32,741 bases of DNA from Gluconacetobacter asukensis. Lineage in GTDB: Bacteria; Pseudomonadota; Alphaproteobacteria; Acetobacterales; Acetobacteraceae. The DNA lies in NCBI RefSeq assembly GCF_014174375.1, contig NZ_JABEQE010000026.1, forward strand, positions 1 through 32,741, read 5' to 3'. Position numbers and translations under genes: made by a program. Positions 17,321-27,457 of the stretch are shown piece by piece; the stretch's first letter is position 1, and each line of letters begins with the position of its first letter. Under the pieces are notes generated by a model. The model was not told where the DNA came from. It saw only the letters and a list, made by a program, of their open reading frames with translations, and did no database searches.

Positions 17321-20300
17321 ATGACCCCTCCGAGGCAGATCCCGACCGCCGACCCGCTTGCGCGCTTCGCGCCCGCGACCCGCGCGTGGTTTGACACGGC
17401 GTTCGCCGCTCCAACGGCGGTGCAGACGGCAGCATGGACGGTCATCAGCAGTGGGGAGAATGCGCTGGTGATTGCGCCGACCGGTTCGGGCAAGACCCTG
17501 GCCGCGTTCCTGCATGCGATCGACCGGCTGTTCCGCGAGCGCGAAGCGGAGACGACATCCGCGTCAGTAAAGCCCCCGACCAAACCTGAAGCCAGGGCAG
17601 CGACGCGCATTCTCTATATCTCGCCGGTCAAGGCACTCGGTGCCGATGTGCAGCGCAACCTGCGAATCCCGCTTCATGGTGTCGAAAAGGAGAGGCAACG
17701 GCGTGGGGACCCGCCCGTCGCGATCAGTGTGGGTATGCGCACGGGCGATACGCCTTCGGCCGAACGGGCGGGGCTGCTGCGTCGCCCTCCCGACATTCTC
17801 ATCACCACGCCTGAGTCCCTCTATCTGATGCTGACCTCCAAGGCGCGCGAGACGTTGCGTGGCGTGCAGGCGGTGATCGTCGACGAGGTGCATGCGGTGG
17901 CCGGGACCAAGCGCGGCGCGCATCTAGCGTTGAGCCTGGAGCGCCTGGATGCATTGCTGCCGCAGCCGGCCCAGCGGATCGGGTTGTCGGCGACCGTGCG
18001 CCCGGCCGAGCGGGTGGCGCAGTTCCTCGGGGGCGCTCGGCCGGTGACGATCGTGAATCCGCCCGCCAGCCGCAGGCTCGATCTGAAGATCGTGGTGCCG
18101 GTCGAGGATATGAGCAAGCTGGGGGCGCCGATCGGCGAGGCCAGCGACGGAGAACGCAGCACGCGCGCGGGCTCGATCTGGCCGCATGTCGAGGCCAGTA
18201 TCCTCGACAGGGTCCTGGGCCAGCAGGCAACGATCGTCTTCACCAATTCGCGCGGCCTGGCCGAGAAACTTACGGCCAGACTCAACGAACTCTATGCCGA
18301 ACGATGGGCGCAGGACGCGCCGGACACCGGGCCGCCCGTCCATTACGCATCGGTCTCCGGCAGCACCGAAAAACGATCGACCGGCGCGCCGCCGCTGATC
18401 GCGCGATCGCACCATGGCTCGGTCTCGAAAGAGCAGCGCCGTGAGATCGAAAGCGCCCTCAAATCCGGCGATCTGCGCTGCGTCGTCGCGACATCGAGCC
18501 TGGAACTCGGCATCGATATGGGGCTGGTCGATCTGGTGATCCAGGTCGCGGCCCCGCCTTCGGTGGCCAGCGGCCTGCAACGGGTGGGCCGCGCCGGCCA
18601 TCAGGTCGGGGGGGCCTCGTCCGGGCTGGTCTATCCGCGCACGCGGCGCGACCTGGTCGATGCCACCGTGACCGTCGAGTCCATGCTCGCCGGCCGTATC
18701 GAAGCGATCGACCCGCCGCGCAACCCGCTCGACGTCCTGGCGCAGCAGACGGTGGCGGCGGTCGCCGTCGCACCCGTGGACGTCGAGGATTGGTACGCGA
18801 CCGTGCGGCGCGCGGCACCTTTCACGTCCCTGTCTCGCGCCGCGTTCGATGCGACGCTCGACATGCTCGCCGGGCGCTATCCGTCGGACGATTTCGCCGC
18901 GTTCCGCCCGCGTCTGGTCTGGAACCGCGAGACCGGGGTGCTGACGCCGCGTCCCGGCTCCTTGCAGCTTGCCGTCATCAGCGGCGGCACCATTCCCGAC
19001 CGAGGGCTGTTCACCGTCATCCTTCCCGAAGGCGAGGAACGGGCCGGATCGCGCCGTGTCGGGGAACTCGATGAAGAGATGGTCTACGAATCCCGGGTGA
19101 ACGACATCATCACCCTCGGCACGACATCCTGGCGCATCGAACAGATCACCAACGACCAGGTTATCGTGACGCCGGCGCCGGGCCGCTCTGCCCGGCTGCC
19201 ATTCTGGCACGGCGATGGCACGCGGCGGCCTGCTGAGCTGGGGGAAGCGATCGGCGCCTTCATGGCTACGCTCGACGCCGAAACGCGCGAAGAAAGCAGA
19301 GACGACGAGGCCCTCCCCCGACCGGAAACGAGGCTACGGGCGGCGGGGCTGGACACGAACGCCATCACCAACATGCTCGCGCTCATCGGCGAGCAGCGCG
19401 CGGCGACCGGCGTACTGCCGACCGACCGGACGCTGGTGATCGAACGCTGCCGCGACGAGGGCGGCGACTGGCGGGTCATCCTGCATTCGCCCTATGGGCG
19501 CCGCGTGCATGACCCCTGGGCCCTGGCGATCGCGGCGCGCATCCGGCGCCGGTATGGGATCGACCCTTCGGTGGTGGCCAGCGATGACGGTATCGTCGCC
19601 CGCCTGCCCGACACGGACGGACGCGTGCCGGGCGCGGAACTGTTCCTCTTCGATCCGGACAAGCTCCGGGGCATCGTGACGGAGGCCGTGGACGGCTCGG
19701 CGCTGTTCGCCGCCCGCTTCCGGGAATGTGCCTCGCGCGCGCTGCTCCTGCCACGCCGCGCCCCCGGCCATCGCTCCCCCCTGTGGCAGCAGCGGCTGCG
19801 TGCCGGGCAGTTGCTGGAAATCGTGCGTGAGCACCCGGATTTTCCGATCCTGATCGAGACCGCCCGCGAATGCCTGCGCGACGTCTACGACCTCGCGGCA
19901 CTCGACATCCTGGCGCGCCGTCTCGCGGACGGCACAGTCGGGATGGTGGAGGTGACAACCGACATTCCCTCGCCTTTCGCGGCAGACCTGCTGTTCGGTT
20001 ACGTGGCGGAATTCATGTATGCGACCGACGCACCGATCGCCGAACGACGCGCCTCCGTCCTGTCCCTGGATAGCGGGCTGCTCGCCGATCTTCTCGGCGA
20101 GGTCGATCTCGGAACGCTTCTTGATCCCGCGGTTACCGAGCAGGTGGAAAGCGAGTTGCAGCGCCTGGCACCGAACTGGCGGGCGAAGGGGAAAGAGGGC
20201 ACGGCCGATCTCCTGCGCGAACTCGGCCCATTATCGGTGGAAGCGGTCGCGCAGCGCCTGGCGGAGGGCGACGCCGAAGCGTGTCTCGCCGCACTCGCGA

Positions 20301-22114
20301 CCGAGCGTCGCGTCATCCGGGTGACGATCGCAGGCAGATCGTGCTGGGCCGCCATCGAGGACGCCGCCCGGCTGCGCGACGCACTCGGCGTGACGCTGCC
20401 GGCCGATCTGCCCGATATCTTTCTGCTACCGACCGCCGACCCGCTCCGCGAACTGGTCGCGCGATATGCCCGCACCCATGGGCCTTTCACGACAAACGCG
20501 GTCGCGGACTGTTTCGGTCTCGGTGTTGCGGTCGCCGACGCGGCACTGGAACGGCTGCGCGATCAGGGCAAGTTGTTCAAAGGAAATTTCGGTGTCGAGC
20601 GCCGGCTGGAAGCGATGGAGGAATCCGCCGCCGGTCCCCTCCTGTCCAATCCATCGACGCCCAATCCGCTGGCGCGCCACGAATGGGTGGCCGACGACAT
20701 ATTCCGGCGCCTGCGGTTGCGTTCATTACAGGCCGCGCGCGAGGCCACCCGCCCGGCTGGCCGTGACGCCTATGCATGCCTTCTGCTGGAGCGCCACGGC
20801 CTGGCCGCGCGTCATCCCATGCATGCGGAAGGAGAGATCCGCACCGGCACCCACGGTGTCGCGCGAATCATCGAACAGCTCGCCGGCGTGCCGCTGCCGG
20901 CTTCGTTATGGGAGAACCAGATCCTGCGAGCCCGCGTGCCTGACTACACGCCGGCCATGCTGGACGAATTGATCGCCATCGGCAGCGTCCTGTGGTGCGG
21001 CCATGGCAAGCTCGGCGGGGAAGACAGTCTGATTTCCCTGCATCCGCGGGAATTCGCCGCCGAAACCCTGCCGCCCCCGCCGGCTGCTGACGACATGGCG
21101 GCCCTCTCGCCATTGCAGCGCGCGATCCTCGATATTCTCGCCGATGGTGGCGCTTATTTCGCGCGCCAGCTTGCAACATTGGCACCCGCCCGACTGGCGG
21201 AGGACCCGGCCGGGAGTTGGGACGGCGGCATGCTGCTGTCGGTGTCTGACCTCGACACCGCTCTGTGGGGCCTCGCCCTGGCGGGATATGTCACCAGCGA
21301 CAGTTGGGCGCCGCTGCGTGCGCGCTCGGGCATGCGCACACACCGTCCCCGCCCGGTTCACCTGTCGCGCCGGCACAGGGGGCTTCATGCGTTCGCGCGG
21401 CCCAGGACGGGCGGCGCTTCGCCATCCGGCGCGCTTGGCGATCCGACCCTGGCGGGGCGTTGGTCGCTGCTGCCCCGCGAAACGGTCAGTGACACGGCCC
21501 GCGCACTGGCGCTGGCCGAGGGGTTGCTGGACCGGTACGGCATCGTGACGCGCGGCGCAGCGGTCGCGGAAGACGTGCCGGGCGGCTTTCCCGGGCTGCA
21601 GACGATTTTTCGCAGCATGGAGGATGCAGGGCAGATCTTGCGGGGCCGCTTCGTCGAAGGGCTGGGGGCTTCCCAGTTCGCGGAACGCGCGACCGTCGAC
21701 CGGTTGCGCGATCTCGCGGACACGAGGTCTACCGACCTTACGCCGGTCGGGCTCTCGGCTGGCGATCCGGCCAATCCCTTCGGCACGATTCTACCATGGC
21801 CGCCGCACCGGTCGGCGATCCGCCCCACGCGCCGCGCCGGCGCGTTCGTCGTGATCGCCGATGGACGCCTCGTATTGTATCTCACCCAAGGCGGCCGCAA
21901 CCTGCTGACTTATCTCGACGCGGATGATCCGGCGTTCGCGGACCTGCTCGCCACCAGCCTGGCCGCGCTCGCCGCCGCGCTCAGGCGCGAGAAGCATCTC
22001 CTGTTCACGCTGGAACTGGTCGACGACCGCCCTGTACTCACGACGCACCTGAACGCCGCCCTGCGCGCCTGCGGTTTCTCGATGGTGCCGAAAGGGCTGA
22101 GCTGGCATCAATGA
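17321..22114 (+). CDS. lhr: Lhr-family (long helicase-related) SF2 helicase
   Basis: The protein has 1597 residues, the full length of E. coli-type Lhr rather than the ~800-residue ligase-associated form. Motifs are: Q-motif-like AVQ near residue 34, Walker A APTGSGKT (residues 52-59), TTPESLYLML, the DEVH box (188-191), SATV near 223, then HHGSVSKEQR, ATSSLELGIDMG and QRVGRAGHQVGG (motifs IV-VI). The Lhr winged-helix/HTH region and a long C-terminal region follow. Lhr is a 3'-5' single-strand DNA translocase and helicase tied to DNA repair; in E. coli its C-terminal part has been linked to uracil-DNA glycosylase activity. It is convergent with the Wadjet operon, 80 bases apart, with no clear terminator between. 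Whether it is host- or island-derived is uncertain. Confidence 0.93.
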   Translation: MTPPRQIPTADPLARFAPATRAWFDTAFAAPTAVQTAAWTVISSGENALVIAPTGSGKTLAAFLHAIDRLFREREAETTSASVKPPTKPEARAATRILYISPVKALGADVQRNLRIPLHGVEKERQRRGDPPVAISVGMRTGDTPSAERAGLLRRPPDILITTPESLYLMLTSKARETLRGVQAVIVDEVHAVAGTKRGAHLALSLERLDALLPQPAQRIGLSATVRPAERVAQFLGGARPVTIVNPPASRRLDLKIVVPVEDMSKLGAPIGEASDGERSTRAGSIWPHVEASILDRVLGQQATIVFTNSRGLAEKLTARLNELYAERWAQDAPDTGPPVHYASVSGSTEKRSTGAPPLIARSHHGSVSKEQRREIESALKSGDLRCVVATSSLELGIDMGLVDLVIQVAAPPSVASGLQRVGRAGHQVGGASSGLVYPRTRRDLVDATVTVESMLAGRIEAIDPPRNPLDVLAQQTVAAVAVAPVDVEDWYATVRRAAPFTSLSRAAFDATLDMLAGRYPSDDFAAFRPRLVWNRETGVLTPRPGSLQLAVISGGTIPDRGLFTVILPEGEERAGSRRVGELDEEMVYESRVNDIITLGTTSWRIEQITNDQVIVTPAPGRSARLPFWHGDGTRRPAELGEAIGAFMATLDAETREESRDDEALPRPETRLRAAGLDTNAITNMLALIGEQRAATGVLPTDRTLVIERCRDEGGDWRVILHSPYGRRVHDPWALAIAARIRRRYGIDPSVVASDDGIVARLPDTDGRVPGAELFLFDPDKLRGIVTEAVDGSALFAARFRECASRALLLPRRAPGHRSPLWQQRLRAGQLLEIVREHPDFPILIETARECLRDVYDLAALDILARRLADGTVGMVEVTTDIPSPFAADLLFGYVAEFMYATDAPIAERRASVLSLDSGLLADLLGEVDLGTLLDPAVTEQVESELQRLAPNWRAKGKEGTADLLRELGPLSVEAVAQRLAEGDAEACLAALATERRVIRVTIAGRSCWAAIEDAARLRDALGVTLPADLPDIFLLPTADPLRELVARYARTHGPFTTNAVADCFGLGVAVADAALERLRDQGKLFKGNFGVERRLEAMEESAAGPLLSNPSTPNPLARHEWVADDIFRRLRLRSLQAAREATRPAGRDAYACLLLERHGLAARHPMHAEGEIRTGTHGVARIIEQLAGVPLPASLWENQILRARVPDYTPAMLDELIAIGSVLWCGHGKLGGEDSLISLHPREFAAETLPPPPAADDMAALSPLQRAILDILADGGAYFARQLATLAPARLAEDPAGSWDGGMLLSVSDLDTALWGLALAGYVTSDSWAPLRARSGMRTHRPRPVHLSRRHRGLHAFARPRTGGASPSGALGDPTLAGRWSLLPRETVSDTARALALAEGLLDRYGIVTRGAAVAEDVPGGFPGLQTIFRSMEDAGQILRGRFVEGLGASQFAERATVDRLRDLADTRSTDLTPVGLSAGDPANPFGTILPWPPHRSAIRPTRRAGAFVVIADGRLVLYLTQGGRNLLTYLDADDPAFADLLATSLAALAAALRREKHLLFTLELVDDRPVLTTHLNAALRACGFSMVPKGLSWHQ

Positions 22115-22194
22115 AGCGGCAACAAGCCGGTGAGGCATCCGGCGCGACGCTGCGAACGCAACGTGGCCGAACCGACCGACGCCCCTCCTGCTCT

Positions 22195-23391
22195 TTATGC
22201 CTTGCACATAAGCGGGCTCTGAGGATCGAACTCTTCCTGCTCATGTATCAGCCCGGTCCGTACGATGAGATCCGCCAGCCCGGCGATGGCACTTCCCTCC
22301 AGGTCGCCCATCGGACGGTTGGCCGGCGCAACGCTCCCCACACGACGAAGCAGCTCGGCATCCATCAGATGCGGGCGCAAGCGAACGCCGCACCTGTCCA
22401 GATGCCGTTCGAGATGTCGGAATATGCGGACGCCTCCGGCATCCATGTCTCCCCAATGAAATGTCGGCGCATGCGCTTCCGAACCCAGCCGCACGATCGT
22501 TTCGCGCGTTGCCCGTGAAGGAAAGCCGCCGGAATAGATGACGAGCGCGCGTTCCCGTCCTGCGATCTCTCTCACATGCCGGACGAAGGACGTGAAATTC
22601 TCGATCGTGAGGACGTAATCGGGCTTCGCGGACAGGCGAACGTTGCCGACGCAATCAGCGGGAATGCCGATATAGGGTATCGCCGGAAATGGCTGCCCAT
22701 CCAGCGAAACCGCACCATGGAGCAGGATCGGCTGCGGCAGGCGCCGAACGCCGACACTGCCCAGAAGCTCTTCGGGGTCGAGACGCACCTGCTCTTCGTC
22801 GGCGGTAAAGATCTGCTGGAATATCGTGGAAACCTGGCGGATGTTCCGCTCCAGCGCCTTGCTGTCGCCGGCTGCCAGCCGTGAGAATGTCCGAAAATCC
22901 TGTTCGTCCTGGAGAGCGCCCGACATCCGGTCGTGCACCGCTATCGCGAGCCTGATCGCATGTTCGAGCATCCGGACATCCCCGATCGGGATACCGATAT
23001 GGGAGACGCCTCGCCCCCATGCTTCCGCCACCTTGTCGATCAGGTGGATCGCCCCGTCGGGCCACCCGTCCCGACCACGCAGCCCCGAGACAGCTTCGAT
23101 CGCCATTTGACCGGCCGGATGCCGGCCAGACCGACGATAGAGCATTTCGGCATTCTTCAGCCTTACGCCGGTGACGACCCGCTCCGTCTTCGGGCCGGCG
23201 TAAATGCGTTCGATGCCGCCTTCGCGTTCGAGCGTGGCAAGGTCCTCGTCGAAGGCATCCCGAAGATCGATATTCGCGAACCCATCATCATCGATCGGGG
23301 CGATCAGGCGGCTCGCGCCGGGATTCCTTTCGTAACGGGCGAGCAGATCATCGATGAGTGAAGGGATGGTGGAAAACCGACGCCGCTTCAT
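22195..23391 (-). CDS. jetD: Wadjet nuclease subunit JetD
   Basis: The protein has 398 residues and is the last gene of the jetABCD operon. The N-terminal half fits DUF3322 and the C-terminal half DUF2220, a Toprim fold like topoisomerase VI subunit A. The metal-binding residues are visible: Glu264 in LTIENFTSF, and Asp315 and Asp317 in HWGDMDAGGVRI. In studied Wadjet systems JetD is the nuclease that cuts plasmid DNA after the SMC motor has extruded a loop around a small circle. The ATG overlaps the jetC stop (ATGA). The C-terminus HEQEEFDPQ is usual for the family. All key residues are present, so the nuclease should be active. Confidence 0.93.
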   Translation of the reverse strand: MKRRRFSTIPSLIDDLLARYERNPGASRLIAPIDDDGFANIDLRDAFDEDLATLEREGGIERIYAGPKTERVVTGVRLKNAEMLYRRSGRHPAGQMAIEAVSGLRGRDGWPDGAIHLIDKVAEAWGRGVSHIGIPIGDVRMLEHAIRLAIAVHDRMSGALQDEQDFRTFSRLAAGDSKALERNIRQVSTIFQQIFTADEEQVRLDPEELLGSVGVRRLPQPILLHGAVSLDGQPFPAIPYIGIPADCVGNVRLSAKPDYVLTIENFTSFVRHVREIAGRERALVIYSGGFPSRATRETIVRLGSEAHAPTFHWGDMDAGGVRIFRHLERHLDRCGVRLRPHLMDAELLRRVGSVAPANRPMGDLEGSAIAGLADLIVRTGLIHEQEEFDPQSPLMCKA

Positions 23392-26300
23392 TTTTTCGTC
23401 TTCATCTCCAGATCCAACTGCTCGGCCAGTTGCTCGTCCGTCGCATGCTGCGGATTGGCGGCACGCATTTCCGTCCGTACCCGGTCTTTTATTCTGATGG
23501 ACTCAGCCAGGGAAACGTCGCCGCTGCGAAAGACGTCGATAATGGTATCGAGATTTTCATAGACGACGGCACGCTTTTCGGTGGGTGCGGCGATGACGAC
23601 CTGCAGGCCGATCGCCCGGTAGAAATCCAGCAGGGTTCTCTGATTGGAACCGTCCATCTTGCTGAAGGCTTCATCGAAAACGGCGAGCCCCATGCCCTGC
23701 GCCTTCGGGGCCGCAAGCTGGCGCATGCCATGATAGGCGCTGGCGAGCGCCGCCCCGATCACGACGTAGAAGGGGACCTGCCGCTCCGCGCCACTTGCGA
23801 CGCCACGCCGGCGGTCGAAGCTGGTCGTCCGCCCGGTCGCGATGTCCCGCATCCTCAGATCGTACGTGAAGTAACTGCGGTAGTCCTGGAAGGACGTGAA
23901 ATCGAAGCTTTCATCCGCGAGAAGCTGCTCGACCTGTCGGAGTGCTCTCGCATGGCGCTCGTTGCGTGGCTCCGCCCGTCCGAACAGCGCGTCGAGCGTC
24001 GTCTGGTCGCTCTCGCTCTCCTGGGCGAAATGGTGGAGATCTTCGAACTCCGGCTTCACCAGCGCGACCAGTCGGTAGGTTTCCCCATGGAGAGGCCGTG
24101 TCCGAAGCGCCGCCGACAGCTTCTCCATTTCCGACTTGAGCTGCCCGAAGCGGCTGTTGAGCTCGTGGATAAACGTCGTCCTGAACAGCCTGGATACCCG
24201 ATCCGCCGCCTCGTCGGCATGCGCGCGGTAGCGGATGAGTTCGTTGCCCTCAAGCATGGTAATGCCGTCCGACACCCACGGCCCGACCATTCCGATGATC
24301 GGCGCCTCGGCGTAGCCCTCCAGCGCATCGGGGAAGTCGATCGCGTACCGCCCCAGCGCCGACCTGATCTCCCGCTCGAGCGCCCGGTAGCCTTCCATCG
24401 CCTCGTTGGCCGCCTTCGCCATCTCGGCTGCTATTCTGGCGGGCGATCGGGCAGGATGCTGGGCGTAGAGATCACGCACGGATCGCAGACGCGACACCGA
24501 TCCAACGACCTCTCGGAACAGCCGCCGCCGACGCGTCACGCAAAGATAGGAGCCGACGAGTTGCTCCCCTCCGTGGAGCTTGTCCCTGATTGCGGCGATT
24601 TCCGCCGTGAGGGACCCCCGGCTGCCGATCAACACGTCTCGCCTGTCCCTGAGGCGGCCCAGACGGGCCTTCGACTGCTGCTCGGCATCGGCAAGCCGCG
24701 GATCGACCTGCGCCGAGAGGCTTTCGAGACGCCGGCGTGCCTCCGCGCGCCTTTCGCCCAGATCGCCGAGCGCAAGCGCCAGCGTGCCCAGCCTGTCCTT
24801 TTCTTCGACGGGCCTGCCGCATTCCTCGAGCCGCCGGGTCACATCTTCAAAGAAGCGCGCACTTTCCCGATGGACGGCGAGGAGCTGCGTCCGCTCCTCG
24901 ATGCGTTTCTGCAGTTCGGCTTCCATCAACGGTGCCGCGGCGCGGCCGATCTTGAGGCCGTCGGCACGGCGCATCTCGGTGATGAGTCCGTCATAATACG
25001 CGCCGTCGGCCATCACGGCGCGGCCGCCGGAGAGCAGTTCCTCCTGGTCTTCCGCCAGCTGGACGTTCCCGATCCTGAAGACCACGAAGGCCATGGCGAG
25101 CGGATCGTCGCTGCGGATCATCGATGCCAGAGTGCCGCTTTCCGCGATGGTGGATCGCGACTGCAACTTGCGGGTATTGGCGACGCGGCAACCGGAATAG
25201 GCGTCGCGTCCATGCCGCAGGATCTCGGTGGCACGGTAGGCGTGCTCCGGATCGACGATCACCGCCTCGCGATCCCGGGTGAGCAGCGCCTCGAGCACGT
25301 TGCGCCACCGCTCATCGACCACATCAGCAACTTCGCAGAGTGTGCGGGGACGCATTCCCTCCCGCCGCAGGGCATCCATCAGCCGGGTCGTCGCGGCATT
25401 CAGGGTGACCTGGCCCCTGCGGGCATTGGCGAGTTTCTCGCGGTCTTCGTCCGTTTCGGTCGTGAGAGTCCCGACCCAGCGGATCGCCTCGTCGCGCCGG
25501 GCGGTCGCCTTCTGTGCCCGGTCGAGCGCGGCCCGCGAGACAGCGGCGAGAAGCGCCTCCATGGCATCGGGATCTTTCGGCCAGTCGGGCGGCTCAAGCG
25601 CGCGGCCGGCCGCCTCGACGCGCTCAAGCGCCCGAAGAAGTTCACCGGGATTGATCGCCCCCAGCTTCTCGCGCAGCGCCAGAAGCTGCACGGCCCTTGC
25701 GGCGCCGAAATAGCGTGCTTGCAGCCGCTCCATGACCGTGGCCCAGTCACGATCCAGTTCTCTGATCTGCTGCTCGACCATGACGCGCTGACTGGACCCG
25801 TCGGCCGCCGCGCGTTGCGCCCGTATCGCGTCGAGCGTTTCGTTCTCCCGCCTGCTGTCAGCCTCGACGCGCTCGAACTCCGCGATGACGTCGCGAAGTT
25901 CGTCCGACTTGCCGCTGAATGCGCGGATATTCACGAAGAGACCACCCACCGCTTCCACCAGCATCGCGGTTCTTTCCACGGCGCGGCAATTTTCTTCTTC
26001 CGCGCGCAGACGGCCGAATACCTCGATCCGGGCGTGAAGCGCGCGCAGCGCATCGAGCCTCCGATTGAGGTCGGCGATGGTCTTCTGGATCTCGCGGTAG
26101 CGGCCGATGGATTCCCGAAGGTCCGCGATGTCGATCGGCTTGGGCTCGAGAAGATAGCGATGCACGAACTGCTCCACCGACGAGAGGTCGGTAAAGGACA
26201 GCGCGGCCACGAAGATGCGGACGAATCTATCGGGGTCCGCCATGCGACGGCCGGTAAAGAGCGCACGCATATATTCCCGGATGAAGGTCCTGGCATCGTC

Positions 26301-26822
26301 CGGCGTGAGAAGCTGGCCGCCTGCGTCGTCGCAGGCCTGTCCGAGGCGGCGCCGCACGACAGGCCAGGGGGCCGGCCGGAGCGCGCCGCCTGCGTCGTCA
26401 AGCAGCATCTCCGTCTTGACGCTGACGCCTTCGGCCACGAAATGACCGACCAGTTCGGTCTGCTGAGCACGGGCAGCCTCGATGGACAGGCCCAGGCTCA
26501 CCGGCATCCGCCGTTCTTCCGGGTCCTCGAAGACGAGCGCGATATGCGTCCTCGCCTGATTCCTGAGGAAGGTGTCCTCGTTGAGCTGCCCCAGGCAATA
26601 GCCGCCGAGCGTGCGCTCCGACCGGCTCCCGCCTTCGCCCGCCGACCGGTTGAACTTGAAGAGGCGGGCCGATCCGCCCGCCATGATCGCCTGGATCAGG
26701 TCGATGATCGTGGACTTGCCGGACCGGTTCTGACCGAGGATCGCAACATCCCCGGCGAGATCGAGATCGGCCCGCGTCATCATGTGCCAGTTGACGAGGA
26801 CGATGCGCCGCAACTCCATCAT
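23388..26822 (-). CDS. jetC: Wadjet SMC-like ATPase JetC
   Basis: The protein has 1144 residues. The Walker A motif GQNRSGKST lies at residues 30-38, right after the ELRRIVLVNWHMM strand typical of MukB/MksB/JetC. A long helical, charged central region predicts two coiled-coil arms around a hinge. The ABC signature region is ASGAERQVPFYVVIG, and Walker B is LAVFDEAFSKMD (Asp1050, Glu1051) about 95 residues from the end. JetC dimers with JetA and JetB form a DNA loop-extruding condensin that senses plasmid size. The start is ATG 26822, overlapping the jetB stop; a second ATG follows at once. No frameshift or motif loss is seen. Confidence 0.95.
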   Translation of the reverse strand: MMELRRIVLVNWHMMTRADLDLAGDVAILGQNRSGKSTIIDLIQAIMAGGSARLFKFNRSAGEGGSRSERTLGGYCLGQLNEDTFLRNQARTHIALVFEDPEERRMPVSLGLSIEAARAQQTELVGHFVAEGVSVKTEMLLDDAGGALRPAPWPVVRRRLGQACDDAGGQLLTPDDARTFIREYMRALFTGRRMADPDRFVRIFVAALSFTDLSSVEQFVHRYLLEPKPIDIADLRESIGRYREIQKTIADLNRRLDALRALHARIEVFGRLRAEEENCRAVERTAMLVEAVGGLFVNIRAFSGKSDELRDVIAEFERVEADSRRENETLDAIRAQRAAADGSSQRVMVEQQIRELDRDWATVMERLQARYFGAARAVQLLALREKLGAINPGELLRALERVEAAGRALEPPDWPKDPDAMEALLAAVSRAALDRAQKATARRDEAIRWVGTLTTETDEDREKLANARRGQVTLNAATTRLMDALRREGMRPRTLCEVADVVDERWRNVLEALLTRDREAVIVDPEHAYRATEILRHGRDAYSGCRVANTRKLQSRSTIAESGTLASMIRSDDPLAMAFVVFRIGNVQLAEDQEELLSGGRAVMADGAYYDGLITEMRRADGLKIGRAAAPLMEAELQKRIEERTQLLAVHRESARFFEDVTRRLEECGRPVEEKDRLGTLALALGDLGERRAEARRRLESLSAQVDPRLADAEQQSKARLGRLRDRRDVLIGSRGSLTAEIAAIRDKLHGGEQLVGSYLCVTRRRRLFREVVGSVSRLRSVRDLYAQHPARSPARIAAEMAKAANEAMEGYRALEREIRSALGRYAIDFPDALEGYAEAPIIGMVGPWVSDGITMLEGNELIRYRAHADEAADRVSRLFRTTFIHELNSRFGQLKSEMEKLSAALRTRPLHGETYRLVALVKPEFEDLHHFAQESESDQTTLDALFGRAEPRNERHARALRQVEQLLADESFDFTSFQDYRSYFTYDLRMRDIATGRTTSFDRRRGVASGAERQVPFYVVIGAALASAYHGMRQLAAPKAQGMGLAVFDEAFSKMDGSNQRTLLDFYRAIGLQVVIAAPTEKRAVVYENLDTIIDVFRSGDVSLAESIRIKDRVRTEMRAANPQHATDEQLAEQLDLEMKTKK

Positions 26823-27457
26823 GACTCGCCCCGATCATCCGTATCCGCGTGGGAGGCGACAGGCCGCGAGAGGATCTGTTCGAGCGATGCGGTGAAATCG
26901 TCACCCGCGACGCTGGTGACAAGTGCGCGGATGTCGAGATCCATGTCCTGCGCCTCGGGATCCAGATCGCCGAGCCGGACGATCGACCGCCGCTCGAGCG
27001 TTCGGAGGACATCGCGGAAGTCGCCGGGCGTGAGCGCCGCGCGACGGGTGCCGGCGACAATGCCCTGATAGGCGGCGTAGGCCTCGTTCAAGGTCGTCCG
27101 TACGGTTCCGTTGGCGTAGACCTCGCCAAGCTGGAGGGCTTCCTCCCACAGCCGGCGCATGACAAGGAGGGCGATGGTCTCGTCAATGCGCATCCGTGGA
27201 AGCGATGTCCGGTCGGGATCGGGCAGGATTCCCGCCCAGCCCTCGGTCTCCCGATGGACGAGGCGATAACCGGCCACGTCGAAATAGGCGTCCACGAGCC
27301 TTGCGAGTTCAGGGCGGTGGAGCGTTTCGAGAAGTGCGGCGGCCCCACGATCCTCGGCATGCACGAACTGGTTGCGCATCAGGTGCGCGATGAGCTGGGT
27401 AACCCGTTGGAAGCCGCGTGGATTTCCATTCTCCAGCGTATTGAATTCAAGCAGCAT
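26819..27457 (-). CDS. jetB: Wadjet kite subunit JetB (DUF4194)
   Basis: The protein has 212 residues. It is mostly winged-helix-like sequence, including QRVTQLIAHLMRNQFVHAED, RMRIDETIALLVMRRLWEE and FRDVLRTLERRSIVRL, as in the DUF4194 kite (MksE/MukE-like) proteins. It bridges the JetC ATPase heads and JetA and contacts DNA. The start at 27457 has a GGAGG ribosome site located inside the end of jetA (11-base overlap), and the stop overlaps the jetC start. The C-terminal tail is short, acidic and probably disordered. Confidence 0.92.
   Translation of the reverse strand: MLLEFNTLENGNPRGFQRVTQLIAHLMRNQFVHAEDRGAAALLETLHRPELARLVDAYFDVAGYRLVHRETEGWAGILPDPDRTSLPRMRIDETIALLVMRRLWEEALQLGEVYANGTVRTTLNEAYAAYQGIVAGTRRAALTPGDFRDVLRTLERRSIVRLGDLDPEAQDMDLDIRALVTSVAGDDFTASLEQILSRPVASHADTDDRGES

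Noticed and set aside
23358-27068. 1236-codon open frame on the plus strand opposite jetC
   Set aside because: It is the complement of jetC and part of jetB, whose motifs are unmistakable. The absence of stops follows from GC-rich codon use.
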